DNA from: Pseudomonas corrugata
GTDB taxonomy: Bacteria; Pseudomonadota; Gammaproteobacteria; Pseudomonadales; Pseudomonadaceae
Assembly: GCF_001269905.1 (NCBI RefSeq)
Contig: NZ_LHVK01000007.1
Span: forward strand, 310,001 to 374,000
DNA length: 64,000 bases
Reading direction: 5' to 3'
Shown here: piece after piece, positions 1-8,696 of the stretch
Numbering within the stretch: position 1 is the first letter of the stretch
How the letters are laid out: each line of letters begins with the position of its first letter
Translations under genes and position numbers: made by a program
The notes under the pieces: generated by a model
Database searches by the model: none
What the model was told of the DNA's origin: nothing
The model's input: only the letters and a program-made list of their open reading frames with translations

Positions 1-262
1 GCTCCAGGCGTTCGGTCGGTACTGCCGTGAGTTTGCGACCGGTGAGTTCGGCCAGGCGGTTGAGGTCCAGGAGCTGGCTTTGTGGAAACAGCACCATGAG
101 CGCGCCTACGGCGTCGTGCAGCAGAACCGCCTGTACTTTGCGGGCGGGATTCAGGCTCGGTCGTTCGGTCACTTCGTCAAAGCCGATGCCTAATTTCTCG
201 AGCAGCTGCCGAATCACTGACGGAGCGTGCGGAATTTCGGGGGCGAGGGCAGCTTCAGTCAT
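1..262 (-). CDS. Aminoacyl-tRNA deacylase / HDOD domain protein (5' part only)
   Basis: Minus-strand frame starting at the ATG at 260-262 and open to the left edge, giving the first 87 codons. The visible part (beginning MTEAALAPEIPHAP) resembles the YbaK-like deacylase domain which, in pseudomonads, is fused to a C-terminal HDOD signalling domain in a gene next to recG. The HDOD part would lie outside the window and is inferred from that family only. The gene points the same way as recG, 79 nt downstream of the recG stop, and could share its transcript. Product name is moderately certain; that the frame is real is well supported by codon use. Confidence 0.6.
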   Translation of the reverse strand, partial: MTEAALAPEIPHAPSVIRQLLEKLGIGFDEVTERPSLNPARKVQAVLLHDAVGALMVLFPQSQLLDLNRLAELTGRKLTAVPTERLE

Positions 263-341
263 GGTCTGTATCCGTTTTCCTACAAGTCGAGCAGTATAAC
301 CAGCTTGCCGAGGCAGGTGCGCCCGGAAACTGCGAGCATGC

Positions 342-2417
342 TCACACTTGGCCGTATTGCTGCCCGTGGCGCAGCCAGCGGTCCAGCAGCGGGCTGACGT
401 GGTCGGGCCAGCGTTCCAGCAGAGCCTGGGCGGCGTCGCGTACCGCAGGGAGCAGATCGGCGTCGCGCATCAGGTCGGCTACCTTGAATTGAAGCAGACC
501 GGTCTGGCGCGTGCCGAGCATTTCACCTGGGCCGCGCAACTCGAGGTCTTTTTCGGCGATGACGAAACCGTCATTGGTTTCACGCATGATACCCAGGCGC
601 TGGCGGCCGATCTGCGACAGCGGCGGGTGATACAGCAACACGCAATGGCTGGCGGCGCTGCCCCGGCCGACCCGACCGCGTAGCTGGTGCAGCTGCGCGA
701 GGCCCAGGCGCTCGGGGTTTTCGATAATCATCAGGCTGGCGTTGGGCACGTCCACACCGACTTCGATCACCGTGGTGGCGACCAGCAATTGCAGGGCTCC
801 GGCCTTGAATTCGGCCATGACGGCGGCTTTTTCGGCGGGTTTCATGCGGCCGTGGATCAGCCCGACCTTCAACTCACCGAGGGCGGCGGTGAGGTCTTCG
901 TAAGTGGTTTCGGCGGCCTGACAGGTCAGCTCTTCGGATTCCTCGATCAACGTGCAGACCCAGTAGGCCTGCCGCCCCTCGGCGCAGGCGCTGCGCACCC
1001 GTTCGATCACTTCGACCCGCCGGGTATCGGTGACCAGCACGGTATTGACCGGGGTGCGTCCGGGGGGCAGTTCGTCGAGGATCGAGGTGTCGAGGTCAGC
1101 GTAGGCGCTCATGGCCAAGGTGCGCGGAATCGGCGTGGCGGTCATGATCAACTGATGCGGGCACATCCGCCCGCCCACGCCTTTCTGCCGCAGGGCCAGG
1201 CGTTGTTGCACGCCGAAGCGGTGCTGTTCGTCGATGATCACCAGGGCCAGGTTCTTGAACTGCACCTCGTCCTGGAACAGCGCATGGGTGCCCACCACCA
1301 TCGGTGCGCCTTCGGCGATCTGCGCCAGGGCGGCGATGCGGTTCTTGCCCTTGAGCTTGCCCGCCAGCCAGGCGACTTCGATGCCCAAGGGTTCGAGCCA
1401 GCGCTGGAAGGTGATGAAATGCTGCTCGGCGAGAATCTCGGTGGGCGCCATCAGCGCCACCTGGTAACCGGCCTCCAGGGCCTGGAGCGCGGCGAGTGCG
1501 GCGACCACCGTCTTGCCGGCACCCACGTCGCCCTGGATCAGCCGCAGCATTGGCTCGGGCTGGCTCAGGTCATAGGCGATTTCATTGCCGACCCGTTGCT
1601 GGGCTCCGGTTGGCGTGAAGCCCAGGTTGGCCAGGTAGCGCGCCGGCAGGTCCCGGGCCTTGGGCATGGCCGGGGCGCGCAGCGAACGCAGGCTTTCGCG
1701 CAGGCGTTGTTGCGACAGTTGGTGGGTCAGCAGCTCTTCGAAGGCCAGCCGGTGCTGGGCCCAGTGATGACCGAGGGCCAGTTCCTCGACATCGGCATCG
1801 GCTGGCGGGTGGTGCAGGTAACGAATCGCATCGGCCAGCGGTGCCAGTTGATAGTCTCGGGCCAGTTCCTTGGGCAGCCAGTCGGGCAGGCTGCTGGGGC
1901 CCAGCAGGGTCAGGGTCTGCTGGCAGAGCTGGCGCAAGCGTTGCTGAGTCAGGCCCTCGGTGAGCGGATAGACCGGGGTCAGGGTTTCGTCCACCGGCGG
2001 CGGTTCGTCGCCGGTGATGGCGCGGTATTCCGGGTGATAGATCTCCAGCCCCGACGCACCGGGCCGCGCCTCGCCGTAGCAACGCACGCGGGTGCCCCGC
2101 TTGAGGCCTTCCTTCTGTGCATTGCTGAAGTGATAGAAGCGCAAGCTGAGCCCGCCGGTGCCGTCCTGCAGGCGCACCACCAGGCTACGGCGGCGGCCCA
2201 TGACCACGTCGGCGCCGCTCACGGTGCCTTCGATCACCGCATCCTGCCCCGGCCGCAGATGGCCAATGGGCACCACGCGAGTGCGGTCCTGGTAACGCAG
2301 GGGCAGGTGGAACAGCACGTCCTGGAGGTTTTCCAGGCCGACCTTGGCCAGTTTCTCGGCCATGGCTTCACCGACACCCTTGAGTGTCGTGACCGGGACT
2401 TTGGACAACTCAGTCAT
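342..2417 (-). CDS. recG: ATP-dependent DNA helicase RecG
   Basis: A 691-residue protein, the usual RecG length. RecG reverses stalled replication forks and branch-migrates Holliday junctions. The N-terminal third is the wedge/OB domain that grips branched DNA. The helicase core shows Walker A (GDVGAGKT, near residue 295), the DEQH box (VIIDEQHRFG), motif III (TATPIPRT) and motif VI (QLRGRVGRG). The stop of oxyR lies only 9 nt upstream of the start, so oxyR-recG is probably one transcription unit, as in other pseudomonads. A very long open frame on the opposite strand is a GC-rich shadow. Confidence 0.97.
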   Translation of the reverse strand: MTELSKVPVTTLKGVGEAMAEKLAKVGLENLQDVLFHLPLRYQDRTRVVPIGHLRPGQDAVIEGTVSGADVVMGRRRSLVVRLQDGTGGLSLRFYHFSNAQKEGLKRGTRVRCYGEARPGASGLEIYHPEYRAITGDEPPPVDETLTPVYPLTEGLTQQRLRQLCQQTLTLLGPSSLPDWLPKELARDYQLAPLADAIRYLHHPPADADVEELALGHHWAQHRLAFEELLTHQLSQQRLRESLRSLRAPAMPKARDLPARYLANLGFTPTGAQQRVGNEIAYDLSQPEPMLRLIQGDVGAGKTVVAALAALQALEAGYQVALMAPTEILAEQHFITFQRWLEPLGIEVAWLAGKLKGKNRIAALAQIAEGAPMVVGTHALFQDEVQFKNLALVIIDEQHRFGVQQRLALRQKGVGGRMCPHQLIMTATPIPRTLAMSAYADLDTSILDELPPGRTPVNTVLVTDTRRVEVIERVRSACAEGRQAYWVCTLIEESEELTCQAAETTYEDLTAALGELKVGLIHGRMKPAEKAAVMAEFKAGALQLLVATTVIEVGVDVPNASLMIIENPERLGLAQLHQLRGRVGRGSAASHCVLLYHPPLSQIGRQRLGIMRETNDGFVIAEKDLELRGPGEMLGTRQTGLLQFKVADLMRDADLLPAVRDAAQALLERWPDHVSPLLDRWLRHGQQYGQV

Positions 2418-2426
2418 GGCCGAGGC

Positions 2427-3347
2427 TTACTTGACCGAAGGCGGCTTGGCCACGGAGCACAGGCGGATCGAGTCAGCGAGGATCTCGATGGCCTTGGGCC
2501 GCGGGAAGCTGGCGCGCCAGGCAATGGCAACGGTACGGAACGGCACGGGCGCCGTCATCGGGCGGACTTCGATCACCCCAGGGGCGTAGTGGTGGCTGTC
2601 CACCGCCGACAACGGCAGGATCGAAATGCCCAGGCCCGAGGCGACCATGTGGCGGATGGTTTCCAGGGAACTGGATTCCACCGTGGTGTGCTTGGCGCCT
2701 TCGCTGCCCTTGGTCAGGGTCGGGCAAGCCTCAAGCACCTGGTCGCGGAAACAGTGGCCCTCGCCGAGCAACAGCAGGCTCTTGTCATTGAGCAGGCCGG
2801 CGTCGATGGACTTTTTCTGGGTCCAGGGATGCTGGGCTGGCATCAGCACGTAAAACGGTTCGTCATAGAGCGGCAGGGTCAACACGTCGGCTTCGTTGAA
2901 GGGCAGGGCGATGATGATCGCGTCCAGCTCGCCGTTACGCAGCTTGTCCCGCAGCACGTGGGTGAAGTTTTCTTCGATGTACAACGGCATCTGCGGGGCA
3001 ACCCGGTGCAGTTGCGGGATCAGGTGCGGGAACAGGTACGGGCCGACGGTGTAGATGGCGCCGACTTTCAACGGAGCGGTCAGCTGGTTCTTGCCGGCCT
3101 GGGCCAGCTCGCGGATGCCCTGGGCCTGCTCAAGCACTTTCTGCGCCTGGGCAACGATGCCCTCGCCCACCGGCGTCAGGCGCACGGCGCTCTTGCTGCG
3201 CTCGAAAATCAGCACGCCGAGTTCATCTTCGAGCTTTTTCACACCGACCGACAGCGTCGGCTGGCTGACATGGCAACGCTCGGCCGCATGGCCAAAGTGC
3301 TGCTCTTGGGCGAGGGTCACGATGTAGCGTAATTCTGTGAGGGTCAT
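2427..3347 (-). CDS. oxyR: Hydrogen peroxide-sensing LysR regulator OxyR
   Basis: A 306-residue LysR-family regulator with an N-terminal winged HTH (residues about 1-60) and a substrate-binding-like domain. The OxyR signature is GEGHCFRDQVLEAC: the two cysteines are nine residues apart, as are the peroxidatic and resolving cysteines (199/208) of E. coli OxyR. Peroxide forms a disulfide between them and turns on katA/katB, ahp and similar genes. The neighbour recG follows after 9 nt, matching the conserved oxyR-recG pair of Pseudomonas. The identification rests on the cysteine motif and the context together. Confidence 0.95.
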   Translation of the reverse strand: MTLTELRYIVTLAQEQHFGHAAERCHVSQPTLSVGVKKLEDELGVLIFERSKSAVRLTPVGEGIVAQAQKVLEQAQGIRELAQAGKNQLTAPLKVGAIYTVGPYLFPHLIPQLHRVAPQMPLYIEENFTHVLRDKLRNGELDAIIIALPFNEADVLTLPLYDEPFYVLMPAQHPWTQKKSIDAGLLNDKSLLLLGEGHCFRDQVLEACPTLTKGSEGAKHTTVESSSLETIRHMVASGLGISILPLSAVDSHHYAPGVIEVRPMTAPVPFRTVAIAWRASFPRPKAIEILADSIRLCSVAKPPSVK

Positions 3348-3483
3348 GGCGAGCGTCCGTGAAGTTGCAAACCAAGCATACCGGCTGCAATCGATAGACG
3401 CACGTTATCAGACAGAGGGCGCGGTGTGACACTGTCCAATGTGTCTATGGCGAAGGGATTTGGCTTGTGGTGAGGGATTTATC

Positions 3484-3604
3484 TTGTGGCGAGGGGATTT
3501 ATCCCCGCTGGGGCGCGCAGCGCCCCTCAACCTACCTCTCTGTGCCAGGCACACCGCTTTGGGGCCGCTGCGCAGCCCAGCGGGGATAAATCCCCTCGCC
3601 ACAA
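3484..3604. repeat. Inverted pair of palindromic REP-like repeats (GTGGCGAGGGGATTTATCCCC family)
   Basis: Left arm 3484-3512 and right arm 3576-3604 are near-perfect reverse complements of about 29 nt, separated by 63 nt. Each arm holds an inner palindrome (GGGGATTTATCCCC). A degenerate third copy precedes them at about 3463-3483. The pair fills the intergenic space between the oxyR start and the tonB stop. Confidence 0.8.
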
Positions 3605-3610
3605 TGAAGC

Positions 3611-3633
3611 AGCCCCGTTCTGTCGCAGGGGCT
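3611..3633 (-). terminator. Possible terminator hairpin after tonB
   Basis: AGCCCC (3611-3616) and GGGGCT (3628-3633) form a 6-bp stem with an 11-nt loop, 13 nt past the tonB stop on the minus strand. No good T-tract follows, so this is a weak call. The REP pair just beyond could also stop or protect the transcript. Confidence 0.35.
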
Positions 3634-3645
3634 TTCAGGGGGGGC

Positions 3646-4404
3646 TCAGCGCCGACGCTTCTCGATGGAATACACAAACGGCGCGACGATTTCGACGGAG
3701 CCATTGGTCAGCATTTCGGCCGGCGGCTTGGGCAGCGGCTGGGCGTCACGGATCATGTCCAGGGTGGCCTTGTCCAGGGACTCCGTGCCGGCGCTGTCCA
3801 CCAGTTTGAACGACAGCACGTTACCTTGAGCGTCTACCACGAAGCGCAGGCGGTTGGTGCCTTCCTTGTTCATCTGCCGGGCCCTGAGCGGGTACTTCTT
3901 GTACTTGGCCAGGTGCGTCAGTAGCTTGCCTTGCCAACTGGCCTTGGCTGCCATTTGCGCAGGCGACGGACCAGGGGCCGGTTGCGCGGACTTCTCGGTC
4001 GGGGCCTGGGTCGGCTGGGTGTCGCTCGGCTTCTTCTCCGACGGCTCTTCCTTGGGCGGCTCCGGCTTTTTCTCCTCCACGGGCTTGGGCTTGGGTGGTT
4101 GAGGTTTGGGCTTGGGCTTGACCGGCTTGGGCACGGAGATCTCCGGCTTCGGCGCTTCGGCGACTTTCGGCAATGGCAGTTCTTCAACCGGCTCCGGTGG
4201 CCGCGGCGGCGTGACGACTTTCGGCGGTGCCGGCGGTGGTGGAGCCGGCAGCGGTGCCAGCTCGACCATCATGGCCTGGGGCGGCAATTCGATGGGCGGG
4301 CGCGATGTCCAGTTCAGCGCCAGCGCGATGGCGAGCGCATGCACGCCCAACACCACCGCCAGACTAGCCCCGTAACGCGTCAGCTTTTGGCGCGTATTGA
4401 TCAT
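3646..4404 (-). CDS. tonB: Energy transducer TonB
   Basis: A 252-residue TonB. It has one N-terminal membrane anchor (residues about 13-32, with the conserved HALAIALALNW helix), a long Pro/Lys/Glu-rich periplasmic spacer with many PKP and EKKP repeats (about 45-145), and a C-terminal TonB domain ending in a YP motif (KYKKYPLRARQ) and the family fold. It passes proton-motive force from ExbBD to outer-membrane siderophore and vitamin receptors. Its start overlaps the exbD stop by 4 nt, so it is translationally coupled to exbD, and exbB-exbD-tonB forms an operon. The spacer gives low-complexity reading frames on both strands, which are not genes. Confidence 0.95.
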   Translation of the reverse strand: MINTRQKLTRYGASLAVVLGVHALAIALALNWTSRPPIELPPQAMMVELAPLPAPPPPAPPKVVTPPRPPEPVEELPLPKVAEAPKPEISVPKPVKPKPKPQPPKPKPVEEKKPEPPKEEPSEKKPSDTQPTQAPTEKSAQPAPGPSPAQMAAKASWQGKLLTHLAKYKKYPLRARQMNKEGTNRLRFVVDAQGNVLSFKLVDSAGTESLDKATLDMIRDAQPLPKPPAEMLTNGSVEIVAPFVYSIEKRRR

Positions 4405-4829
4405 TTTTTCGGCGCCGTCTCGAGTCCGACCAGGCCGACCTTCAAGTAGCCGGCACCGCGCAGGGCGTCCATCACACTCATCAGGTCGCCGTAGTCCACA
4501 CCCTTATCGGCCTGGAAGAAGATCGTCGTGTCCTTCTTGCCCTGGGTCTTGGCATCGAGGGTGGCACCGAGGGTTTCGGCCTTGACCTCGTCTTCGCCCA
4601 GAAACAGGCGCTGGTCGGCCTTGACGCTGAGGAACACTGGTTTTTCTGGACGCGGCGATGGCTTGGCCGTCGACGCCGGGAGATCAACCTTGATGTCCAC
4701 GGTCGCCAGCGGAGCGGCCACCATGAAGATGATCAGCAGCACCAGCATCACGTCGATGAACGGCGTGACGTTGATTTCGTGGTTCTCGGCCAGATCGTCG
4801 TCTGCGCCTTCCTTCAAATGCAGGCCCAT
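4401..4829 (-). CDS. exbD: TonB-system proton channel subunit ExbD
   Basis: A 142-residue protein with a short cytoplasmic N-terminus, one membrane helix (about 24-44) carrying the key aspartate in NVTPFIDVMLVLLIIFMV (the proton-coupling residue of ExbD/TolR proteins), and a periplasmic domain ending GLVGLETAPKK. It pairs with ExbB in the inner membrane. It starts 6 nt after the exbB stop and overlaps tonB by 4 nt. TolR is the alternative, but the tonB and exbB neighbours settle it. Confidence 0.95.
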   Translation of the reverse strand: MGLHLKEGADDDLAENHEINVTPFIDVMLVLLIIFMVAAPLATVDIKVDLPASTAKPSPRPEKPVFLSVKADQRLFLGEDEVKAETLGATLDAKTQGKKDTTIFFQADKGVDYGDLMSVMDALRGAGYLKVGLVGLETAPKK

Positions 4830-4835
4830 GGCTGT

Positions 4836-5831
4836 TTACCCCACTTTCACCATGTGCGGTTGCGAGCTGCGCTCGGGGGGCTGGTGGTCGAGGTCGCGGC
4901 TGACCAGCAGCAGCACTTCGGCCGAAGCGTCGGACACCTGGGCCTTGTAGCCGGCGATGGAGCGAGCGAACACGTTGTAGATGACCACGGCAGGAATGGC
5001 CGCCACCAGCCCGAGGGCGGTTGCCAGCAACGCTTCGGCAATGCCGGGGGCGACGACGGCAAGGTTGGTAGTCTGGGTCTTGGCGATGCCGATGAAGCTG
5101 TTCATGATGCCCCACACGGTGCCGAACAGGCCCACGAACGGCGCCGTGGAACCGATGGTGGCGAGTACGCCGGTGCCGCTGCTCATGTTGCGACCGCAGG
5201 CAGCCACCAGGCGCTCGAGGCGGAAGCTCACGCGTTCCTTGATGCCTTCCTTCTCGCGGCTGTTGGTCGACAGGCGCATTTCTTCGAGCGCGTCGTGCAC
5301 CAGCAGGTTGGCCAGGGTGCCTTCCTTCGCCGCCGTGGCGCTGGCTTCCTTGAGGGTGGTGGCTTTCTTCAGGGCCGCGATTTCACCGCGCAAGCGACGC
5401 TTGGCGCCCATCAGCTCGAAGCCCTTGGCGATCCAGATGGTCCAGGTGATGATCGAAGCGATCGCCAGGCCAATCATCACCAGTTTCACGATGATGTCGG
5501 CGTTCTGGTACATGCCCCATGGGGACAGGTCGTGGGCCATGCCCAGGGAGTTGTCGTCCTTCTGCTCTTCTCCCAGATGCTTCATGGCTTCACCGAATTC
5601 AGCCAGCGCCTTTTGTGTTTCGGGCGAGAGGGCCGAGGTATCGACGCTGCCGTCAGGGTTTCTCGGTACGTCTGCCTGGGTGTTCGCGGCGGGTTCGTTG
5701 GCGGCTGCAGGGATGGCGGCGTCGGCGAACGCGGCAGCAGGCGGCAGCAACAGGCTGAAAAACAGCGCTGCCACGGCGCCCCAGGCGCGAGGTCGGTTGG
5801 TTGGCGAAGCGGAGGATAGAGAGCGTTTCAT
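4836..5831 (-). CDS. exbB: TonB-system energizer ExbB (long form)
   Basis: The start is placed at the ATG at 5829-5831 (MKRSLSSASPTNRPRAWG), giving 331 residues. An upstream in-frame ATG at 5894 would add 21 residues before an obvious signal peptide and is less likely. The protein has a cleavable-looking signal sequence (about residues 10-38), a periplasmic extension of about 90 residues, then three membrane helices near IIVKLVMIGLAIASIITW, GVLATIGSTAPFVGLFGTVW and IAEALLATALGLVAAIPAVV, characteristic of the MotA/TolQ/ExbB proton channels. The long periplasmic extension is the known Pseudomonas-type ExbB form. First gene of the exbB-exbD-tonB operon. Confidence 0.93.
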   Translation of the reverse strand: MKRSLSSASPTNRPRAWGAVAALFFSLLLPPAAAFADAAIPAAANEPAANTQADVPRNPDGSVDTSALSPETQKALAEFGEAMKHLGEEQKDDNSLGMAHDLSPWGMYQNADIIVKLVMIGLAIASIITWTIWIAKGFELMGAKRRLRGEIAALKKATTLKEASATAAKEGTLANLLVHDALEEMRLSTNSREKEGIKERVSFRLERLVAACGRNMSSGTGVLATIGSTAPFVGLFGTVWGIMNSFIGIAKTQTTNLAVVAPGIAEALLATALGLVAAIPAVVIYNVFARSIAGYKAQVSDASAEVLLLVSRDLDHQPPERSSQPHMVKVG

Positions 5832-5897
5832 GCTGGCCGGACCTGAGAGGAAAAGAAGTCGATGTTCTTCCAGGCCTCGTGAGGCCGAGAACAAAAG

Positions 5898-5950
5898 TGG
5901 GGTGCATTATTGCAAGTAATTCTTGTTAGCAAAAGTAATAGAGTATCTTT
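5898..5950 (-). promoter_or_regulatory. Candidate exbB promoter region
   Basis: On the minus strand, TTGCTA followed after 17 nt by TAATGC lies in the AT-rich gap between exbB and the divergent SDR gene. The same stretch holds an imperfect TTGC...GCAA dyad. TonB-system operons are usually Fur-controlled, but I could not match a convincing Fur box. Confidence 0.3.
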
Positions 5951-6019
5951 TTTTCCTGCATTCCTAGCCGCCCGCCTCTTGCGCGCGCTAGTCTGCGGCT
6001 TTATCCAGAGGAGATCCTG

Positions 6020-6877
6020 ATGTCCGCGTCTTCTGTTTTGATCGCCGGTTGCGGTGATATTGGCGGCCGCCTCGCCAGCCAGTTGCTGGCCGAACATTGG
6101 CAGGTCTATGGCTTGCGACGCTCGGTTTCGAGCCTGCCGGCGGGGGTTATCGGGGTGGCGGGGGATTTGTTCAGCGCGCAATGCCCAGCCGCTTGGCCGA
6201 CCGGGCCGCTGGATTACCTGGTGTACAGCGCCGCCGCCACCGAGCATGACGAAGCGGGCTATCGGGCCGCCTACATTGAAGGGTTACAACATGTGTTGGG
6301 CTGGTTGAAGCAGCATGGCCAGCAGCCCAAACGGTTGCTGTTCGTGTCCAGCAGCAGCGTATACGGACAGAAAGCGGGGGAGTGGGTCGATGAAACCTCG
6401 CCCACCGAGGCCGGCGGTTATTCCGGCCGGTTAATGCTTGAAGCCGAGCAACTGGCCCTCGACAGCGGCATCCCGGCCAGCCGCGTGCGCCTGACCGGCA
6501 TCTACGGCCCGGGCCGCGAATGGCTGTTGAGCCAGGTGCGCCAAGGCTATCGCGTGGTGGTCGATCCGCCGCTGTACGCCAACCGCATCCATGCCGACGA
6601 CGCCGCAGGCCTGCTGGCGTTTCTGCTGGAGGCGGATCGCCAGGGCAAAACTCTCGACGACTGCTACATCGGCGTCGACGACGCCCCCGCCGCGCTCGCC
6701 GAGGTCGTGGGCTGGCTGCGCGAATACATGGGCGTCACCGAATGGGCCGAAGACGCCAGTGTGCGCCGCGCCGGCAGCAAGCGCTGCAGCAATGCCCGGG
6801 CCAAAGCCCTGGGCTGGACTCCGCGCTACCCGAGCTTTCGCGAAGGCTATGCGGCGATTCTGGAAGGGCGTTGCTGA
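6020..6877 (+). CDS. NAD(P)-dependent epimerase/dehydratase-like atypical SDR protein
   Basis: A 285-residue single-domain Rossmann protein preceded by a good ribosome site (GAGGAG). It shows the nucleotide-binding glycines in IAGCGDIGG (residues 8-16) and the SSSSVYG segment usual in extended SDR proteins. The usual YxxxK pair is not intact: the tyrosine of GGYSGRLMLEAE lacks lysine four residues on. This fits the YeeZ-type atypical SDR group, for which I know no firm substrate. It is divergent from exbB and convergent with the T6SS kinase gene. Confidence 0.8.
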   Translation: MSASSVLIAGCGDIGGRLASQLLAEHWQVYGLRRSVSSLPAGVIGVAGDLFSAQCPAAWPTGPLDYLVYSAAATEHDEAGYRAAYIEGLQHVLGWLKQHGQQPKRLLFVSSSSVYGQKAGEWVDETSPTEAGGYSGRLMLEAEQLALDSGIPASRVRLTGIYGPGREWLLSQVRQGYRVVVDPPLYANRIHADDAAGLLAFLLEADRQGKTLDDCYIGVDDAPAALAEVVGWLREYMGVTEWAEDASVRRAGSKRCSNARAKALGWTPRYPSFREGYAAILEGRC

Positions 6878-6905
6878 AAGGCCAGTGAGCCAAACGCAAA
6901 CCCCC

Positions 6906-6934
6906 TGTGGGAGCGAGCCTGCTCGCGATGAGGC
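6906..6934. repeat. Single REP-like palindrome (TGTGGGAGCGAGCCTGCTCGCG family)
   Basis: One copy of the most abundant small repeat in this window, with the inner palindrome CGAGCCTGCTCG, in the convergent gap between the SDR gene and the T6SS kinase gene. Confidence 0.75.
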
Positions 6935-7026
6935 CGTAGCAGTCAACACTGATGTCGACTGACAGATCGCTTGCGCGGGCAGGTTTTTGAGGTCGGTTGG
7001 CAGGTATTGCATCTCGTCCCACCCCC

Positions 7027-7971
7027 TCACCACCAGGACGAAACACTCCCCAGGGCATCACGCAACTGAGCCGCGCCGATATTGCGTCGCCCCGGGTCGA
7101 GCGCCAGGGCCGTTCGGAATGCTGGCCAGCAGCGCCTGGGCAGGTTGGGCGGGGCCTTGAGCTCACGTTCCAGTCCGTCATCGCGGGCCTGGGTCGAAGG
7201 TACGCGGCGGAATGGATGCCTGCCGCCCACCAGTTCATACAACACGCAAGCCACGCCATAGACATCGGCACCCGTCGACAGCGGCGAGCCGTCCAACAGT
7301 TCAGGCGCGGCATAGCCTGGGGTCCAGGCGTTGAGGCGATTGCGATTCAGGTGGGGCAGGTCTTTCAAGGGGCCTTCTGTTGCCAGGCCCAAGCCGAAAT
7401 CGAACAGGCGCACGCCGTCTTCGCTCAGCATTACATTGCTTGGTTTCACATCGCCGTGCAGAACACCTCGGCGATGGATGTAGGCCAAAGCATCAAGCAG
7501 GGGCACGGCAATCGCGCGCCATTCATGCCAAGGCAATCCGAGAGGGCGCTCGCAGAGCAGTTTGTCCAGGGTCAGGCCGCGCATCAGGTCCATGGTGATG
7601 AAAGCCCGTTGCCGGTTCGCATCCACTTCGAAGGTGTAGGGACGCAGCAGGTTCGGATGATGCAATCGTCGGGTCAGGGTGAATTCGCTGTAGAGCAGGG
7701 CACTGGCGTCGGGGGACTCATCAACGTCCTCATTGAGCATTTTCAGTGCAATGTACGGATCAGGGTCGCTGTATTGCTCTTGCAGCAGGTCTCGTGCGCG
7801 GTACACAACACCCATGCCACCAGCACCGAGCAGGTGTTCAAGGCGATAGCGTCCCGCGAGGACGTCCGGCATTTCGCCGATGCACCGTTGTCCTGGCGGC
7901 TTGGCAGATGGACGACCAGCGAACGCGACATACGTGGACTGAGGGGGCGGGGGTGCTTCAGGAAGTGTCAC
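7027..7971 (-). CDS. stk1: T6SS-associated serine/threonine protein kinase
   Basis: A 314-residue Hanks-type kinase: glycine loop GAGGMGVV, the ATP lysine in ALKML, catalytic loop HGDVKPSN, DFG and the APE motif. No membrane helix or C-terminal sensor is visible, so it is shorter than P. aeruginosa PpkA and matches the soluble Stk1 of the H2 locus. It overlaps the phosphatase gene by 4 nt (ATGA) and ends the operon. Kinase/phosphatase pairs of this kind set T6SS assembly through phosphorylation of the FHA protein. The catalytic loop has Gly-Asp instead of Arg-Asp, as in non-RD kinases. Confidence 0.9.
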   Translation of the reverse strand: MTLPEAPPPPQSTYVAFAGRPSAKPPGQRCIGEMPDVLAGRYRLEHLLGAGGMGVVYRARDLLQEQYSDPDPYIALKMLNEDVDESPDASALLYSEFTLTRRLHHPNLLRPYTFEVDANRQRAFITMDLMRGLTLDKLLCERPLGLPWHEWRAIAVPLLDALAYIHRRGVLHGDVKPSNVMLSEDGVRLFDFGLGLATEGPLKDLPHLNRNRLNAWTPGYAAPELLDGSPLSTGADVYGVACVLYELVGGRHPFRRVPSTQARDDGLERELKAPPNLPRRCWPAFRTALALDPGRRNIGAAQLRDALGSVSSWW

Positions 7972-8696
7972 TGTGTAATCACCACAGCCGTCAGGTTATC
8001 CCGTGCCGAGCCGTGCAGTACCTGTTCAAACAGATAATCCAGCGCCATCTGTGGTGAGGCCAGGCTTAGCCCATCTCCCAGGGTTTGGCCGGTGAGGTCC
8101 TGATGCAAGCCGTCACTGCACAGCAAAAACGTGTCGCCGGGCTGAACGTCCAGTTCCAGCACTTCCAGTGTCAGCTCTGGCGCGGCGCCCACCGCACGGG
8201 TCAACGCTTTGGCCGCGGGATGGGCGCTGGCCTCGTCGACGCTCAGGTGTTGCTTGCTGATCAGTTGTTGTTGCAACGAGTGGTCCTTGGATAGTTGGTA
8301 CAACCGTCGACCACGCCATAGGTAACAACGACTGTCGCCTGCCCAGATGCACGCACCCCGATCACCTTCCAGGAGCAATACCACTACGGTGCTGCCCATG
8401 ATGGCGGGATGCTGTTCGGCGGTGATGGTCAGTTCCTGGCTGAGTCGTCGATTGGTCCAGCGCAGGCATTGGCGCACGGCCTTGGAACGCTCCCTCAGGT
8501 CTTGGTGCAGCGGCAGCGCCGCCAGGTTGGCGACAATCAACTGACTGGCGATATCACCGCCGCCATACCCACCCATCCCGTCGGCTACCGCCCACAACCC
8601 CTGCTGCGGGTAGTCGAGAAAGGCATCCTCGTTGCGTGACCGGAGTTTGCCAGGGTCCGTGCGCGCCGCGCTGCGCCAGGTATCTGCGCCATGCAT
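7968..8696 (-). CDS. stp1: T6SS-associated PP2C-family protein phosphatase
   Basis: A 242-residue PPM/PP2C phosphatase with the metal-binding motifs RSRNEDAF (near residue 20), VADGMGGYGGG (about 38-48) and SDGLHQDL near the C-terminal third. It should reverse phosphorylation by the neighbouring kinase. It overlaps tssM by 1 nt (TGATG) and the kinase gene by 4 nt. The order tssM-stp1-stk1 is that of the P. aeruginosa H2 cluster. Confidence 0.92.
   Translation of the reverse strand: MHGADTWRSAARTDPGKLRSRNEDAFLDYPQQGLWAVADGMGGYGGGDIASQLIVANLAALPLHQDLRERSKAVRQCLRWTNRRLSQELTITAEQHPAIMGSTVVVLLLEGDRGACIWAGDSRCYLWRGRRLYQLSKDHSLQQQLISKQHLSVDEASAHPAAKALTRAVGAAPELTLEVLELDVQPGDTFLLCSDGLHQDLTGQTLGDGLSLASPQMALDYLFEQVLHGSARDNLTAVVITQ

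Noticed and set aside
687..3332. 881-residue open frame on the plus strand opposite recG and oxyR
   Set aside because: It is antisense to two well-supported genes, has a His/Gly/Gln-rich composition expected of a GC-rich shadow frame, and no ribosome site.
3484..3604. CRISPR array
   Set aside because: The repeats here and elsewhere are inverted pairs of two copies without regular spacers, so they are REP-type elements. I found no CRISPR array in the window.
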